A DNA stretch of 64,000 nt from Anaerolineae bacterium. Lineage in GTDB: Bacteria > Chloroflexota > Anaerolineae > 4572-78 > J111. The translations under genes were made by a program, and so were the position numbers. Under the pieces are notes generated by a model. It was not told the origin of the DNA. It did no database searches and saw nothing but the letters and a program-made list of their open reading frames with translations. Below, piece by piece: positions 15,372 to 24,665 of this stretch (positions are counted from its first letter, which is position 1; the number at the start of each line of letters is the position of its first letter). Location of the stretch: assembly GCA_023382535.1 (NCBI GenBank), contig JAHDWA010000038.1:1-64000 (forward strand). The letters run 5' to 3'.

Positions 15372-16463
15372 ATGTCGAAACCTATCGTCAAAATTGGCTG
15401 TTCAGCCGTCTTGAGCGAGGAGGCTGACGAGCAAATTCATGGCCGGCACATTGCCCAGGCGGTAACTTTGGCTGCCGAACAGGCGAACAGCCGGGATGAC
15501 CTGCCTTTTGTCGTCGAGGTGATGGTCGGCGACGACAAAGCCCAACCGGAGGCCGCTGTAAGTGTTGCGCAGCGCTTCATTGCCGACCCGCAGGTGTTGG
15601 GGGTTGTCGGCACCATGAACAGCCACACCAGCCTGGCCGCCGCCCCCTTGTATTACCAGGCCAGCCTGACCCAGATTTCCCCGGCCGCATCCAATCCGGG
15701 CTTGACTCAACACGGCTATTGCACGTTTTTTCGAGTGATGGCGCACGATTTGTATCAAGGGCAGGAAGCTGCCAGATATGCAATCCGGGCTTTGGCTGCC
15801 CGCCGGATTGCTGTTGTTCACGACAGCACCTCGTTTGGTGAACCTCTAGCCCAGGCTTTTGTGCGGACCAGTGAGGAACTGGGCGTCTCGCCGGTTTTGT
15901 ATCGCGGCATTCAGCGGGGCCAGGTTGATTTCAAAGAATTGGCTGGCGCCGTGGCGGCGGTTGAGCCGGAGGTGATCTTCATGGCGGTCATCGAGGCGGA
16001 AGGGCGGTACCTGGCGGCTCAGTTGCGGGAGGCCGGGGTGCGGGCTATCTTATTCGGCACTGACGGCCTGAAGCCCTCCCTGTTTTTGGCGACCCCCGGC
16101 TATGAGGTCGAAGGGCCGTATCATACCAGCGCCTCGACGGACGTACGGGTGAAACCATCGGCTGCGGCCTTTGCCCAGGCTTACCAGGCCCGTTACGGGC
16201 AGCTTTACTCCATCTACACCGCCGAGGCCTACGATGCGGCCAATATCTTGATTGCCGCCTGTGCTCGGGCCAATCCCTTAGACCGACCCAGTGTTCTGGC
16301 CGAAGTAGCCCGGACCCGCAATTTTTCGGGCGCCAGCGGCTCGATTAGTTTTGATGAACGGGGCGACCGGCTCGATCCGGAGATTGGCATTCTCCGGGTT
16401 ACGGGTGAGGTCCCTGTTTTTCTCGGAGTGACTCGCGACTTGTTGGCCGAGACGGTTGAATAA
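15372..16463 (+). CDS. Branched-chain amino-acid-type (Type 1) periplasmic-binding-fold protein without signal peptide
   Basis: The 363-residue product has the two-lobed Type 1 fold of LivJ-like binding proteins: VKIGCSAVLSEEA, VVEVMVGDDKAQPEAAVSVA, VLGVVGTMNSHTSLAAAP, a hinge at RIAVVHDSTSFGEPLAQAF and a second lobe with ILFGTDGLKP. It starts directly with the first beta strand and has neither a Sec nor a Tat signal nor a lipobox; the 61-bp gap before it is filled by hairpins, so no longer N-terminus is possible. No permease or ATPase of the Liv type is nearby. A cytoplasmic ligand-binding or sensory role is therefore likely. A paralogue is at 52932. Confidence 0.82.
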   Translation: MSKPIVKIGCSAVLSEEADEQIHGRHIAQAVTLAAEQANSRDDLPFVVEVMVGDDKAQPEAAVSVAQRFIADPQVLGVVGTMNSHTSLAAAPLYYQASLTQISPAASNPGLTQHGYCTFFRVMAHDLYQGQEAARYAIRALAARRIAVVHDSTSFGEPLAQAFVRTSEELGVSPVLYRGIQRGQVDFKELAGAVAAVEPEVIFMAVIEAEGRYLAAQLREAGVRAILFGTDGLKPSLFLATPGYEVEGPYHTSASTDVRVKPSAAAFAQAYQARYGQLYSIYTAEAYDAANILIAACARANPLDRPSVLAEVARTRNFSGASGSISFDERGDRLDPEIGILRVTGEVPVFLGVTRDLLAETVE

Positions 16464-16537
16464 ATTTGACCCCCTTCCCTGGCCTCCACTGACGCACCGA
16501 TTTGGGAAAGTTGGGGTATCTATAAAGGAGAAAATGC

Positions 16538-16867
16538 ATGGCAACTCGCCCTCAATTTATCGTCCGCATGCGGCTTGACCCCGCCTACGAAGAAGAATTC
16601 AACCAGTGGTACAACCATGATTACCTGGCCACTTTAAGGCCGATTGCGCCGCTGTTTACCGACTGCTACCGGCAGGTTAGCGGTGAAGGTGATGACAAGG
16701 TTTACCTGACCATCTATGAAATTAGAGATGACGCCTCGATTGACGAGGCCCTGGCTGTATTTGATCGCGAGGATCGCCAGGATTACCGGCGTCAGTGGAA
16801 AGAGTGGGAGAAAAAAGCGGTCAAAGAGATTGATGCCCGCATTTTCCGCTCCCACTATTCCTGGTAA
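16538..16867 (+). CDS. Small EthD-like/dimeric alpha-beta barrel protein
   Basis: The 109-residue protein reads like a ferredoxin-fold dimeric barrel: IVRMRLDPAYEEEFNQWYNH near the start (residues about 8-27) is similar to EthD and DUF4286-like proteins, then a strand pair with YLTIYEIRD and a charged helix near the end. AAAGGAG lies 11 bp before the ATG. It sits 21 bp upstream of an aminotransferase gene, so an ancillary role in the same pathway is plausible. I do not recognise a specific enzyme. Confidence 0.7.
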   Translation: MATRPQFIVRMRLDPAYEEEFNQWYNHDYLATLRPIAPLFTDCYRQVSGEGDDKVYLTIYEIRDDASIDEALAVFDREDRQDYRRQWKEWEKKAVKEIDARIFRSHYSW

Positions 16868-16888
16868 ACGCCTTACGGAGGGCCGTTC

Positions 16889-18046
16889 ATGAAACCACTC
16901 GCGCAAACTGCCGCCCGCATGCCCGGCTCGGGCATCCGCGAGATTGTCCATCTCGCCCTGACCATGCCCGATGTTATCCGGCTGGAAGTAGGGGAGCCAA
17001 ACTTTCCTACCCCGGCCCACATTGTCGAAGCGGCTTATGAGGCAGCTAACGCCGGATTTACCAAGTATGGGCCAAGCGGCGGCTTGCAGACCCTGCGCGA
17101 GCTGCTGGCCGGGCGGGTTAGCCGGGTGAATGGCTACCCGGTCACAGCGGCCCAAATCAATATCTCGGTGGGAGGAGTGCAGGGTATCCTGGCCGCTCTA
17201 TCGGCCCTGTTAGACCCTGGCGACGAGGTGCTCATCCCCGATCCGGCCTGGCCCAACTACGAGATGGCGATTTTGCTGCGCGAAGCCGTACCGGTCCACT
17301 ATCCGCTCTACATCGAGCATGGCTTTGTGCCCCAGCCCGAACACATTGAAAGCTTGATCACCCCCCGCACCAAGTTAATGATTATCAACAGCCCCAGCAA
17401 CCCCACCGGCGCGGTCTTCCCACGGGAGACGATTGAGGGCCTGGTCGCTCTGGCCCAGCGGCACGACCTCTACCTGCTCAGCGATGAGGTTTACGATGAG
17501 CTGGTCTTCGAAGGCGAGCATGTCAGCCCGGCCCTCTACGATGCCGAGCGAACCATTGGCATTTATGCCTTTTCCAAAAATTATGCTATGACCGGCTGGC
17601 GGGTCGGGTATGTGGTGGCGAATGAAGAGTTGTCAAGGGTCATTACCAAGATTCAAGAGCCCATGATCTCCTGCGTGGCCTCGCCGGTCCAAAAGGCCGC
17701 CGAAGCGGCCCTGACCGGTCCCCAGGACTGCATCGGCGAGATGCGCGACTCGTACCGGGAGCGGCGGGATGCGGTGGTCGAGCTGCTCAAGGAAGAAGGG
17801 TACTATGTCTACACCCCGGCCGGCGCTTTCTATATTATGGTAGACGTAAGTGATGCGGGTGTGGACTCCCGCCAATTTGCCCTCAATCTTTTGGAGCAGT
17901 GCCGGGTGGCGGTTGCGCCGGGGACCGCCTTTGGCAAGTTGGGCGATCATTTTGTGCGTATTTCGCTGGCCACCGAGAAAGGGCTGCTGCTGGAAGGCCT
18001 GAGGCGGCTGTGTGAGTTTGTCAAAAGTGAGGCGAAGAGGCGATGA
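16889..18046 (+). CDS. Class I/II pyridoxal-phosphate aminotransferase
   Basis: The 385-residue protein is a fold-type I aminotransferase (AspC/AATase subgroup I-gamma): VGEPNFPTP, NSPSNPTGAVF with Asn171, SDEVYDEL with Asp199 and Tyr202, and YAFSKNYAMTGWRVGY with the PLP lysine Lys230. FVRISLA near the C-terminus carries the carboxylate-binding Arg. The last seven residues (KSEAKRR region) are encoded by a GAGGCGAAGAG stutter that continues into the spacer. The amino acid used is not known; the polar amino-acid transporter downstream suggests amino-acid catabolism. Confidence 0.9.
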   Translation: MKPLAQTAARMPGSGIREIVHLALTMPDVIRLEVGEPNFPTPAHIVEAAYEAANAGFTKYGPSGGLQTLRELLAGRVSRVNGYPVTAAQINISVGGVQGILAALSALLDPGDEVLIPDPAWPNYEMAILLREAVPVHYPLYIEHGFVPQPEHIESLITPRTKLMIINSPSNPTGAVFPRETIEGLVALAQRHDLYLLSDEVYDELVFEGEHVSPALYDAERTIGIYAFSKNYAMTGWRVGYVVANEELSRVITKIQEPMISCVASPVQKAAEAALTGPQDCIGEMRDSYRERRDAVVELLKEEGYYVYTPAGAFYIMVDVSDAGVDSRQFALNLLEQCRVAVAPGTAFGKLGDHFVRISLATEKGLLLEGLRRLCEFVKSEAKRR

Positions 18047-18100
18047 CGGGTGAGGCGAAGAAGAGGATACATTTCCTCGTGTCCTCGCTTCTTCGTTTCT
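18028..18100. repeat. Stutter hairpin, 'GAGGCGAAGAAGAGG' word class, overlapping a gene end
   Basis: GTGAGGCGAAGAGG occurs twice in tandem (from about 18028 and 18050) and faces TCCTCGCTTCTTCG on the right. CGAAGAAG and CTTCTTCG are perfect 8-bp arms. The first copy codes for the end of the aminotransferase. Confidence 0.65.
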
Positions 18101-18119
18101 TCTCAGCGGAGTAAAAGCG

Positions 18120-18872
18120 ATGCGGGTCAAAGATAAAGTCGCTATCGTTACTGGGGCCGGTTCCGGCAACGGCCGGGGCATCGCCTTGCGCCTGGCCGAA
18201 GAAGGGGCCAAGGTGGTGGTGGCCGATGTGAGCGAGCGCGGCGCTCAGGAAACGGCAGCGATGATCGAGGCGGCGGGGGGACAGGCCCTGGTCGTGCGGG
18301 CTGATGTCAGCCGGCAGGAACAAGTGGAGGCGATGGTCGCGGCGACGATGGAGAAGTTTGGGCAGATTGATATTTTGGTCAACAATGCCGGGGTGGAGTC
18401 GATGGCCCCGCTTTTAGAACTGCCCGAAGCGGAGTGGGACCGCGTTTTAGGAGTCAATTTAAAAGGTCCCTTTTTATGCACCCAGGCGGTAGGCAGGGAG
18501 ATGGTCAAGGCTGGACGGGGCGGCAAAATCGTTAATATCGGCTCGATTTGTTCGGCGGCGGCCCTGGCCGGCGAAGCTCATTACATTGCTTCAAAAGGCG
18601 GCCTGCTGATGCTGAACAAGGCAATGGCGCTTGACCTGGCTCCGTACAATATCAATGTCAACGCGGTAGGACCTGGCGTGATCGAAACGGCGATGACTGC
18701 CAATTCCCTGAGCAATCCGGCGCGAGTAGAGATGTTCTTTAACCATATTCCGCTCAAACGGATTGGCCAGCCGCGAGATGTGGCCAATGCCGTCCTCTTT
18801 TTGGCATCCGCCGAGGCTGATTACATTACCGGCACAATCCTTTATGTTGATGGGGGCTGGTTAACCCAGTAA
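18120..18872 (+). CDS. Short-chain dehydrogenase/reductase (SDR, FabG-like)
   Basis: The 250-residue protein is a classical [15 protein letters not shown] for NAD(P) binding, a DVSR segment, NNAG, and the active site with HYIASKGG (Tyr and Lys), followed by [14 protein letters not shown] and the end VDGGWLTQ. It oxidises or reduces an alcohol/ketone. The stop TAA shares a base with the start ATG of the following ABC ATPase gene, tying the SDR to amino-acid or amine transport. Substrate unknown. Confidence 0.9.
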   Translation: MRVKDKVAIVTGAGSGNGRGIALRLAEEGAKVVVADVSERGAQETAAMIEAAGGQALVVRADVSRQEQVEAMVAATMEKFGQIDILVNNAGVESMAPLLELPEAEWDRVLGVNLKGPFLCTQAVGREMVKAGRGGKIVNIGSICSAAALAGEAHYIASKGGLLMLNKAMALDLAPYNINVNAVGPGVIETAMTANSLSNPARVEMFFNHIPLKRIGQPRDVANAVLFLASAEADYITGTILYVDGGWLTQ

Positions 18873-19648
18873 TGGACGAGAAAGAGATTCTGCGAGTCGA
18901 AAACCTCAACAAGTATTTTGGCGACCATCACGTTTTGAAAAATATTAATATGCGCGTGCGCCAAGGCGAGCATGTCGTCATCTTCGGACCAAGCGGCTCC
19001 GGCAAAAGTACACTTCTGCGCTGCATGAATCTGCTGGAGGAACCGCAGTCCGGCTCGCTCTATTTCTTGGGCAAGGATTACGGGCCAAAGGCATCCAAAA
19101 AAGCCTGGCCCTGGCAGAGCACCGACGGCGACGTGGCCGATCCGCGCTACCTGCGGACCCATATCGGCATGGTCTTCCAACAGTTCAACCTTTTTCCCCA
19201 CCTGAACGTATTGGACAATGTGACTCTGGCTCTGCGCCGCAACAAAAAAGTATCCCGGCCAGAAGCCAACGAAAAGGCCATTAAACAGCTCACGGCGGTT
19301 GGGCTGGCCAATAAAGCCCAGGCTTACCCCTCGCAGTTGTCGGGGGGGCAGCAGCAGCGGGTGGCGATTGCCCGCGCCCTGGTTATGGAGCCGCGCCTGA
19401 TGCTTTTTGACGAGCCGACGTCGGCCCTGGACCCGGAACTGGTCGGCGAGGTGCTGACGGTTATGAAAGATTTGGCCTTGCAGGGCATGACGATGGTGGT
19501 CGTCACCCACGAAATGGGCTTTGCCCGTGAAGTGGGCGATCACCTGGTATTTATGGATGACGGCTTCATTGTCGAAGAGGGCGGCCCGGAAGTGTTGATC
19601 AATCCGAACAACGACCGCACCAAGCTCTTTATTAAGGCGATCTTATGA
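18872..19648 (+). CDS. Polar amino-acid ABC transporter ATP-binding protein (GlnQ/HisP type)
   Basis: The 258-residue ATPase has Walker [10 protein letters not shown], signature [15 protein letters not shown], Walker [15 protein letters not shown] and the switch His in [13 protein letters not shown]. An insertion of about 25 residues (around [16 protein letters not shown]) follows the first lobe strand; it is also seen in some longer members of the family. The ATG overlaps the upstream SDR stop, and the gene's stop overlaps the permease start by 4 bp (ATGA), so the three are co-translated. It energises import together with the permease and the Tat-exported binding protein. Confidence 0.95.
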   Translation: MDEKEILRVENLNKYFGDHHVLKNINMRVRQGEHVVIFGPSGSGKSTLLRCMNLLEEPQSGSLYFLGKDYGPKASKKAWPWQSTDGDVADPRYLRTHIGMVFQQFNLFPHLNVLDNVTLALRRNKKVSRPEANEKAIKQLTAVGLANKAQAYPSQLSGGQQQRVAIARALVMEPRLMLFDEPTSALDPELVGEVLTVMKDLALQGMTMVVVTHEMGFAREVGDHLVFMDDGFIVEEGGPEVLINPNNDRTKLFIKAIL

Positions 19649-20310
19649 AAAGACAGTTCGAATTTCGCTGGGATTTTGTCTTTGATCGCTGGGAGTTGCT
19701 GGCCAAAGGGCTGGGGATGACGCTGTATATCTCGGCTTTAGGCATGGTCCTGGCCCTGGCTCTGGGCCTACTCATTGCATTTATGCGTATGTCCAGGTTC
19801 GCTCCGTTCCGCTGGTTTGCGCAGGGTTACATCAATGTTTTCCGGGCGATTCCTCTCTTTGTATTTATTATCTGGATGTACTACGGATTGCCCATCGTTA
19901 TAGGGGTAGATTTCGACCCGATTACCGCTGGCGTGCTCTGCCTGGCCCTGCAATATGCGGGCTGGCTGGCCGAAATTTACCGCTCCGGCATTGGGGCTAT
20001 CGGCAAAGGGCAGCGCGAGGCGGCGTTTTCGCTGGGCCTGACCCGTTTGCAGACATTTTGGGACGTCATTTTTCCCCAGGCGTTTCGAATCATGCTGCCG
20101 CCGATGGGCAACAATTTTGTGGGCATGCTCAAGGACTCCTCGCTGGTAGGGATCATCGGCGTATTTGAACTGGTGCGGCAGGCTCAACTGGCCGTATCGC
20201 AAACATTTCGTCCTTTTGAGTTCTACACGGCCATTGCCATCATCTACATTCTGTTGACTCAGTTACTCTCCCAGGGCGTCAGCATTCTGGAGCGCCGCCA
20301 GCATGTGTGA
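19645..20310 (+). CDS. Polar amino-acid ABC transporter permease
   Basis: The 221-residue membrane protein has the His/Glu/Gln/Arg/opine permease pattern: [18 protein letters not shown] near residue 65, about five transmembrane helices, and the EAA loop [20 protein letters not shown] then [19 protein letters not shown] single permease gene is present, so it probably acts as a homodimer. Confidence 0.95.
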   Translation: MKRQFEFRWDFVFDRWELLAKGLGMTLYISALGMVLALALGLLIAFMRMSRFAPFRWFAQGYINVFRAIPLFVFIIWMYYGLPIVIGVDFDPITAGVLCLALQYAGWLAEIYRSGIGAIGKGQREAAFSLGLTRLQTFWDVIFPQAFRIMLPPMGNNFVGMLKDSSLVGIIGVFELVRQAQLAVSQTFRPFEFYTAIAIIYILLTQLLSQGVSILERRQHV

Positions 20311-20315
20311 AGTTG

Positions 20316-20390
20316 CCAGTTATCAGTTATCGGTTTTCAGTTATTAGTTATCGGTGAGCCACTGGTTACTGATTACTGACTACTGATTTT
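20316..20390. repeat. Stutter spacer, 'AGTTATCAGTTATCGG' / 'ACTGATTACTGACTACTG' words
   Basis: Multiple AGTTATCAG words on the left face TTACTGATTACTG words on the right, giving several imperfect pairing registers. It separates the permease from the binding-protein gene. Confidence 0.65.
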
Positions 20391-20423
20391 TGTTGGTTTA
20401 ATTAAATTTAAGGAGGAATGATC

Positions 20424-21347
20424 ATGCAGGAAAAACAAAAAAATATCAGTCGCCGCCAATTTTTGAACTCCGCTGTGGTGGCTACGGCTGCCGGGGCTGC
20501 TGTCGCGCTGGCTCCGGAGGCCCAGGCTAAAATTGCCGTGCCGCCTCTGCCCGAAGTGCTGACTCCAGGAGCTGTGCCCCGCCGCCAGGATGCGTCGGTC
20601 TCGGCGTTGACGCAGATTCAGGAGCGGGGGACTTTACGGGTTGGGATGAGTTTACAGTTCCCCCCTCAAGGCTATCGTGATGACAGCGGTGAACCGGCGG
20701 GATACGACGTGGAATTGATGAAACTGCTCGCTGCTGATATTGGCACTGGGGTAGAGTTGGATATTCAAGACCAAAATTTTGATGGTCTTATTCCGGCTCT
20801 ACTAGCAGGTCAGATTGATTTGATTTGTGTGGGCTTGGTTGGGCGTCCGGGTGGACGGCTCGAAACCATGTGGTTCTCGACCCCCTATGTTCCTTACCAG
20901 CAAGTGGTGATTGTTCCGGCCGATAGTCCGGTCACAGACGTGGCTGAATTGAATAATGCTGACGCCACAATTACAGCTTTAATTGGCTCTACCGCTGCTG
21001 GTTTAGCTGCCCGCATCTTCCCGGAAGCGGAATTGGTCGAGCTTGAACAGCAGCCGGCGATGCTTGAAGTAGCCTCCGGTCGAGCCGATGGCGGCATTGT
21101 CGAAGCCTACCTGGCTATACCATTTGTTGAAGAAAACCCCACTGCTAAAGTCCTTAACCCGGAGCAGCCCTTCTCTCTGGAATTTGGTACTTTCGCTCTG
21201 CCTTACGGTGATATCGAATGGTGGATGTTTGTCAACGGCTGGCTGCGCTATCGGAAGGGGCAAGGTGTTTTGCAAGCCCTCTACGATCAAATTGTAGGCC
21301 CAACGCTGGGTGATGTCCCTGTTTATAAGGAAATACCCGCTTACTAA
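20424..21347 (+). CDS. Tat-exported amino-acid ABC transporter substrate-binding protein (family 3)
   Basis: The 307-residue protein starts with a twin-arginine signal: SRRQFLNSAVVATAAGAA and a likely AQA cleavage near residue 36. The mature part is a family 3 (Type 2) binding protein: ERGTLRVGMSLQFPPQGY, GYDVELMKLLAADIG and DLICVGLVGRPGG. AGGAGGA at 20411-20417 is too close to the ATG at 20418, so the ATG at 20424 is the better start. It completes the ABC transporter with the ATPase and permease just upstream. Export of this protein shows that the organism does export binding proteins, unlike the signal-less relatives elsewhere in the window. Confidence 0.93.
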   Translation: MQEKQKNISRRQFLNSAVVATAAGAAVALAPEAQAKIAVPPLPEVLTPGAVPRRQDASVSALTQIQERGTLRVGMSLQFPPQGYRDDSGEPAGYDVELMKLLAADIGTGVELDIQDQNFDGLIPALLAGQIDLICVGLVGRPGGRLETMWFSTPYVPYQQVVIVPADSPVTDVAELNNADATITALIGSTAAGLAARIFPEAELVELEQQPAMLEVASGRADGGIVEAYLAIPFVEENPTAKVLNPEQPFSLEFGTFALPYGDIEWWMFVNGWLRYRKGQGVLQALYDQIVGPTLGDVPVYKEIPAY

Positions 21348-21370
21348 GCGTTATTAGAATTTGGTTTGAT

Positions 21371-21404
21371 AACAGGGGTCCAGAGTTAATTCTGGACTCC
21401 TGTT
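21371..21404 (+). terminator. Intrinsic-type terminator hairpin
   Basis: AACAGGGGTCCAGA (21371-21384) and TCTGGACTCCTGTT (21391-21404) pair over 14 bp with one G-U and a 6-base loop, followed by CTATTGTTCATT. It should end or reduce transcription after the transporter genes. Confidence 0.65.
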
Positions 21405-21429
21405 CTATTGTTCATTAGGAGATAAAGAG

Positions 21430-22515
21430 TTGATTATGGGTGATTATCAAGATTTACCGGGCAAGTATGTGGACCATTTCAATGAGAAGAAAACCCTGCT
21501 GAGTTACGGGGAATTATACAATAAGGGTATGGAACGCGCCCGTGAGAGTAATGCGCTTGACCTGCTGGACGTGGGTGGTGAAACCAAATCGCAGAACCGT
21601 TTAAATAGAGAGTATATTGAGAGCCTTACTTTCGAAATGCGGCTCCTGGACTCTGTTTTTTCCAGCACAGAGACAACCCTGTTGGGCCACAAAGTTCCTT
21701 ACCCGATTCAATGTTCAGCCTACTGTGACGGCCGCTTCTTGAATCGTGTCTCTCAGCATTGGCAGGCATCGTATCTGGAGGAAATCGCGGAGGGAGTTGC
21801 TGAAGCTGGTACTTGGCTGTGGGCAGGTCATGTTGGAACTCAGATGTTACAGCGGATGATCAATACGGGTGCTCCCGTTGTACGTATTGTTAAACCTTTT
21901 GCCAGCAAAAATCGGGATGAGAGCAACGATATCATTTACTTGTTGAAGGATGCCGAAGATCGGGGCTGTGTGGCTGTAGGAATGGATATTGATATATTCT
22001 ATGGCGAGAAAACCGGCGATGAGTACCCCTATCGCTATCCTTTTGGTCCAAAAGGGATGGACGAAATGCGCCGTTTCGTGGAGGCGACCAAATTACCCTT
22101 TATCGTTAAGGGTGTACTGAGTGTTAGTGATGCACTAAAGTGTCGAGAGATTGGAGCCAAGGCCCTGATGGTTTCCCATCACGGTGGGGAAGCTGTTGAC
22201 TATGCTGTGCCCATTTTAAGGGTACTGCCTCATATTAAACAAGCTGTCCCGGATATGACCATTTTTGTGGATACTGGTTTTCGACGGGGCACTGATATTC
22301 TCAAGGCCCTGGCCCTGGGTGCTGATGCAGTGTGTGTCTTGACTATTTTGATGATTGCCTATGCGGGGTATGGCAAACGGGGTGTAACAGATATGCTCTA
22401 CAATTTAGCGGCAGAATTGAGGCGTAATATGTCTATTTGTGGTTGCCCCACAATCGCTAATATTGATCCAAGCATCATCTGGTATCCCTATCCCGATAAA
22501 CGCCGGGGCGAATAA
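21430..22515 (+). CDS. Alpha-hydroxyacid-dehydrogenase-like FMN protein with altered active site
   Basis: The 361-residue protein follows the FMN-dependent alpha-hydroxyacid dehydrogenase barrel: FIVKGVL with Lys227, the catalytic His251 in SHHGGE, and the phosphate site DTGFRRGTDILKALALGADA. In lactate and glycolate oxidases the motif is SNHGxRQ; here the substrate-binding Arg is replaced by Glu254 and Asn by His250. The substrate is therefore probably not a simple 2-hydroxyacid. AGGAG ends 8 bp before a TTG at 21430 and 14 bp before an ATG at 21436, so TTG initiation is plausible. It lies between an amino-acid transporter and an SDR. Confidence 0.82.
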   Translation: MIMGDYQDLPGKYVDHFNEKKTLLSYGELYNKGMERARESNALDLLDVGGETKSQNRLNREYIESLTFEMRLLDSVFSSTETTLLGHKVPYPIQCSAYCDGRFLNRVSQHWQASYLEEIAEGVAEAGTWLWAGHVGTQMLQRMINTGAPVVRIVKPFASKNRDESNDIIYLLKDAEDRGCVAVGMDIDIFYGEKTGDEYPYRYPFGPKGMDEMRRFVEATKLPFIVKGVLSVSDALKCREIGAKALMVSHHGGEAVDYAVPILRVLPHIKQAVPDMTIFVDTGFRRGTDILKALALGADAVCVLTILMIAYAGYGKRGVTDMLYNLAAELRRNMSICGCPTIANIDPSIIWYPYPDKRRGE

Positions 22516-22541
22516 AAATCCAGGGAATTATCGCAACTACC

Positions 22542-22580
22542 GGGCCTGAGGGAATTTAAATACTTTGGTCCCTCAGGCCC
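22542..22580 (+). terminator. Perfect 12-bp hairpin between genes
   Basis: GGGCCTGAGGGA (22542-22553) and TCCCTCAGGCCC (22569-22580) flank a 15-base A/T-rich loop. No T-run follows, so it may be a processing or Rho-assisted stop signal. Confidence 0.5.
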
Positions 22581-22602
22581 TGACCATGCATGGGTGTATT
22601 CA

Positions 22603-23355
22603 ATGAAACTTCAAAATCGTGTTGCCATTATCACCGGGGGCGCTCAAGGCATTGGCCAGGCCATTGCTCAGGGGTTGGCCCGCGAAGGGGCGGCAGTCGT
22701 TATTGCCGACCTCCAGCAGGACAAAGCTCAAGCTACCGCTGCCGGCATCAACGAGGCCGGCGGACGCGCCCTGGTCTTGAAGGTCAACGTGTTGAATCTG
22801 GCCGACCTCCAGGCCATGGTTGATCAGACCCTGGCCCACTTTGGCCAGATTGACATCCTGGTTAACAACGCCGGAATGCTGATTGTCAAGCCTTTTCTGG
22901 AAATGACCGAAGCTGATTGGGATCTCCAACTGGGCGTTAACCTCAAGTCAGCCTTTTTCGCCACCCAGAAAGTGGCCGAGGCCATGATCCGCGCCGGGCG
23001 GCCCGGCCGGATTGTCAATGTGGCTTCGACCTCCTCCTTCACCGCTTCCACCATCCCAACCGTCCCCTACGATATTTCCAAGGCCGGGGTGCATATGCTG
23101 ACCAAATCGAGTGCGGTCCAACTGGCAAAGTATGGCATCAACGTCAATGCTATTGCCCCCGGCACCATTGATACGGAGTTGGCCCGCAGCGCGCTTGAAC
23201 CGGAGAAACTGGCTAAATTCGGCCAGGTCCGCATTCCCATTGGTCGCCTGGGCCGGCCTCAAGACCTGGTCGGTGCGGTTGTCTTCCTCTGCTCCGACGA
23301 CTCCGCCTATGTTCTGGGCCACACCCTGGTGGTTGATGGCGGCTGGCTGGCCTAA
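22603..23355 (+). CDS. Short-chain dehydrogenase/reductase
   Basis: The 250-residue SDR has IITGGAQGIGQAIAQGL, NNAGMLIVKPF, the active site YDISKAGV (Tyr, Lys), NVNAIAPGTIDTEL and the end VDGGWLA. A GTG at 22594 would add three residues, but the ATG at 22603 gives the standard N-terminus. The position after the FMN dehydrogenase suggests consecutive redox steps on one carbon source, perhaps a sugar or polyol acid. Substrate not known. Confidence 0.9.
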   Translation: MKLQNRVAIITGGAQGIGQAIAQGLAREGAAVVIADLQQDKAQATAAGINEAGGRALVLKVNVLNLADLQAMVDQTLAHFGQIDILVNNAGMLIVKPFLEMTEADWDLQLGVNLKSAFFATQKVAEAMIRAGRPGRIVNVASTSSFTASTIPTVPYDISKAGVHMLTKSSAVQLAKYGINVNAIAPGTIDTELARSALEPEKLAKFGQVRIPIGRLGRPQDLVGAVVFLCSDDSAYVLGHTLVVDGGWLA

Positions 23356-23450
23356 TTAATTGTCAATAATCAATGGTCAATAGTCAATGGTTAACGGAAC
23401 GTGTTAGCTCATTAACAATTGATAATTGATAGTTGACCGTTCACAATTTT
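23354..23450. repeat. Stutter spacer, 'GTCAATAATCAATGG' / 'ATTGATAATTGATAG' words
   Basis: AT-rich CAAT words repeat five times on the left, and their complements (ATTGATAATTGATAGTTGACC) repeat on the right, forming an imperfect long stem. Confidence 0.6.
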
Positions 23451-23451
23451 A

Positions 23452-23483
23452 TTGATACCGCTAGGCTCAAACGCTGATACAAT
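23452..23483 (+). promoter_or_regulatory. Weak candidate promoter before the E1/E2 operon
   Basis: TTGATA (23452-23457) is followed after 17 bp by TGATAC and after 20 bp by TACAAT. Spacing of neither pair is ideal with its better box, so this is tentative. Confidence 0.35.
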
Positions 23484-23561
23484 TTGGCCTTGCCAGGCCC
23501 CTAAAAGTTGATTAAGATAATGACCACCTCACGAAAATGATAAATTCGGAGAATTTTGCGC

Positions 23562-24665
23562 ATGTTACAACAAATGGAAGTAGGTCATTCGCAGCCTTAC
23601 ACCTTCTCGATTGATACCCCCCCGGAGCCGTTTCAACTGCTGGATCAGGCGGGCAATCTGCTGGTAGACACGCCGCCTCTTAGCGATGAAGAGACGCTCA
23701 AAGGGCTGCGGGCTATTTTGTTGGGCCGCCGCTTTGATGAGTTGTGTATCAACTTGCAGCGGCGCGGTTTGATGGTCACTTTTGCCCCCGGTATTGGCCA
23801 GGAAGCCTGTACGGTTGGCAGCGTGATGGCCCTTGATAGCCGGCGAGATTGGTTTGTGCCGCAGTACCGCGAGGCTGCCGGGCAGTTATTACACGGCTCG
23901 CCTCTGGTCAATAATTTTCTGTGGCATATGGGCAGCCCGCTTGGCTTCTACATTCCCGAAGGGGTGCGCATGCTGCCGTTTCAAGCCGGTGTGGCCGGCC
24001 AGATTTCTCACGCGGTTGGATTGGCCTGGGGATCGAAATTGCAGGGTAAAACGGATGTGGCAGTCGTTCACTTTGGCGATGGAGCCAGTTCGCAGGGTGA
24101 TTTCTACGAGCCGATGAACCTGGCCGGGGTGGTCAAGGCGCCGGTTATTTTCTTCTGCCAGAATAACTTTTGGGCCATCTCCTTGTCCAGAAACCTCCAA
24201 ACTGCCGCCCAAACGATTGCTCAAAAGGCGGTTGCCGCCGGTATCCCTGGCGTCCAGGTGGATGGCAACGATCTTTTTGCGATCTACGAAGCGACCTGCC
24301 AGGCGGTCGAGCGGGCCAGGCGCGGCGAGGGTCCCACCCTGATCGAAGGCGTGACCTACCGCCTGGGCATCCACACCACCGCCGACGATTCCTCGCGCTA
24401 TGAGCCGGTCGAGTACAAGGAGGAGTGGCGCGATAAAGACCCGGTGCTGCGCTTGCAGCGCTACCTGGAGCGGCGGGGCAAGTGGAACGCCGATATCGCC
24501 CAGAAAATGGAGGCCGAAATTAAAGCCGAGCTGGATGCGGCCTGGGAAGAGGCCCAACGTGTCCCCATCTCGCGTATGGACGAGGGCCTGACCCACGTGT
24601 TTGCCGAGATGACCCCGCGCCTGCGCCAACAGTACGACGAGTTGAAGGGAGACGCCCATGCCTGA
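23562..24665 (+). CDS. 2-oxoacid dehydrogenase E1 component, alpha subunit
   Basis: The 367-residue protein is the alpha subunit of a pyruvate or branched-chain 2-oxoacid dehydrogenase E1. It has the thiamine diphosphate motif starting GDGASSQGDFYEP and ending FFCQNNFWA, and the family-typical QYREAAGQL and YRLGIHTTADDSSRYEP. The longer N-terminus and YRLGIHTTADD favour the branched-chain or acetoin group rather than a classical pyruvate enzyme, but sequence reading alone cannot decide. The ATG at 23562, 10 bp after GGAG, is preferred over a TTG at 23556. It overlaps the E1 beta gene by 8 bp. Confidence 0.93.
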   Translation: MLQQMEVGHSQPYTFSIDTPPEPFQLLDQAGNLLVDTPPLSDEETLKGLRAILLGRRFDELCINLQRRGLMVTFAPGIGQEACTVGSVMALDSRRDWFVPQYREAAGQLLHGSPLVNNFLWHMGSPLGFYIPEGVRMLPFQAGVAGQISHAVGLAWGSKLQGKTDVAVVHFGDGASSQGDFYEPMNLAGVVKAPVIFFCQNNFWAISLSRNLQTAAQTIAQKAVAAGIPGVQVDGNDLFAIYEATCQAVERARRGEGPTLIEGVTYRLGIHTTADDSSRYEPVEYKEEWRDKDPVLRLQRYLERRGKWNADIAQKMEAEIKAELDAAWEEAQRVPISRMDEGLTHVFAEMTPRLRQQYDELKGDAHA

